Both the position numbers and the translations under genes were made by a program. 6,720 nucleotides of DNA from Candidatus Omnitrophota bacterium (GTDB lineage Bacteria > Omnitrophota > Gorgyraeia > Gygaellales > Profunditerraquicolaceae), in the NCBI GenBank assembly GCA_016931435.1, contig JAFGET010000151.1, positions 1 to 6,720 on the forward strand, given 5' to 3'. Position 1 is the stretch's first letter; every line of letters starts with the position of its first letter. Below the pieces are notes generated by a model. The model had not been told where the DNA came from. It worked only from the letters and a program-made list of their open reading frames with translations, and ran no database searches. Of the stretch, positions 5,880 to 6,720 are shown piece by piece.

Positions 5880-6720
5880 TCAAGTTTTCCTGCTACATTC
5901 AAGCTTATTTATTCTTAGAAAATAACAAAATAGATCTAAGAGCATACTCACTAACAGCTTCAACTCTTTTAGACTCCTGATTTTCTTCACCTGTTTCAAT
6001 AAATTCTTTGGCCTCAAATAGAATTTCAAAGTAGAATATTTTTCATATCGTTTTGCGATTCTTTCAGGCAAAAGATATACCTGACCGGCTTTATATTTTT
6101 CGTAAATTGGCGTACCCGGGTCGCAGCCAAAGCTATTAAATTGGGCATAATCAACACCTGAATCAAGAGCGAACCTTAAGAGGCCTTTCATGTTAATCTC
6201 AGTATCACCTAACATCCCGCACATAAAAAGTCCTGTAGTCTCTATATCTGCCCCCTTTGTCCATTCTATGGCTTGGCGACCCTGCTCGATGGTTATCCCC
6301 TTATTATTAACATCCAACACTTCCTGGGAACAAGTCTCAAGACCAAAAGACAATTGATAACAACCTGCTCTTCGCATTAAAAAAAGCAGCTCTTTATCTA
6401 CAAAGTCTGCCCTGGTACTAGCCCTCCACGTAATATCTATATTATTTGATATAATGTATTCGCAAATTTTCCATACAAGTTCCCTGTTGGCAGTAAAACA
6501 CTGATCTCTAAAAAAGATTTCCGGAATGCCATATTTAAACACAACCTCTTCGATCTCTTTGGTTATTGCATCAAAATCCCTGAATCTGATTTTGCCCAAA
6601 GTATAAAGTTTTGAATTACAGAATTCACAAGCGCTATGTGGACACCCCCTGCTTATAGTCATAGCTGTTACGGGGTTTCTTTTGTTGAAAATAACATAGT
6701 TATAGGCCTGGTTATCCAAT
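5880..6720 (-). CDS. Radical SAM protein, probably B12-binding type (C-terminal ~279 residues; 5' end outside window)
   Basis: Iron-sulfur/SAM radical enzyme; the substrate cannot be told. Counting from the first in-window codon (TTG, likely internal), the cluster motif is C26-x4-C31-x2-C34 in the context SRGCPHSACEFCN, followed by a TIM-barrel-like order of blocks: EIFFRDQCF (68-75), ITWRASTRADFVD (96-108), a SAM-binding-like SFGLETCSQEVL (124-135), and GLFMCGMLGDTE (163-174), the counterpart of the GLPGET block. This block order and the following DSGVDYAQFNSFGCDPGTPIY match the B12-binding radical SAM superfamily (BchE/P-methyltransferase-like), whose cobalamin domain precedes the barrel and would lie beyond the right edge. 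The C-terminal ~55 residues are basic and helical. The stop is TGA, 30 nt before the next gene. The cluster spacing is x4-x2 rather than the commoner x3-x2, a variant I recall from other radical SAM families. The family call is firm; the B12 assignment is inferred because that domain is not visible. Confidence 0.9.
   Translation of the reverse strand, partial: LDNQAYNYVIFNKRNPVTAMTISRGCPHSACEFCNSKLYTLGKIRFRDFDAITKEIEEVVFKYGIPEIFFRDQCFTANRELVWKICEYIISNNIDITWRASTRADFVDKELLFLMRRAGCYQLSFGLETCSQEVLDVNNKGITIEQGRQAIEWTKGADIETTGLFMCGMLGDTEINMKGLLRFALDSGVDYAQFNSFGCDPGTPIYEKYKAGQVYLLPERIAKRYEKYSTLKFYLRPKNLLKQVKKIRSLKELKLLVSMLLDLFCYFLRINKLECSRKT

Overview
The window is a gene-dense stretch transcribed entirely from the minus strand. 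It reads right to left as one long, tightly packed run of eight genes, with both ends cut off by the window edges. In order of transcription they are: the C-terminal catalytic part of a radical SAM protein; a YfhO-like polytopic membrane protein of the GT-C glycosyltransferase type; a small DUF5989-like membrane protein; two adjacent membrane-anchored SGNH/GDSL-type proteins; an overlooked 56-residue membrane protein; a PP-loop ATP-pyrophosphatase; and the N-terminal half of a third membrane-anchored SGNH protein.

Junctions between genes are a 4-nt overlap or gaps of 2 to 30 nt. I see no internal promoter or terminator, so the simplest reading is a single operon whose promoter lies beyond the right edge. 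There is no gene-free stretch over 300 bases: the largest apparent gap, between the second SGNH gene and the PP-loop gene, is filled by the 56-codon gene. I found no RNA genes, mobile elements, CRISPR arrays or attachment sites.

The content suggests a cell-envelope or exopolysaccharide/glycolipid modification locus. A multi-spanning GT-C-like protein could transfer sugars from a lipid carrier. The SGNH proteins sit on the outer face of the inner membrane behind signal anchors and could add or remove acyl-type groups on glycans. The PP-loop enzyme could make an adenylated or amidated precursor in the cytoplasm, and the radical SAM protein could modify a lipid or sugar. None of these substrates can be read from the sequence, and the assembled pathway is inference.

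The organism is probably an uncultured Gram-negative-type bacterium of moderate to low G+C. From memory, the mix of B12-type radical SAM, YfhO-like, DUF5989-like, SGNH and PP-loop genes recalls Omnitrophota and neighbouring phyla (also some Deltaproteobacteria and Planctomycetes). This is a weak guess, not a result.
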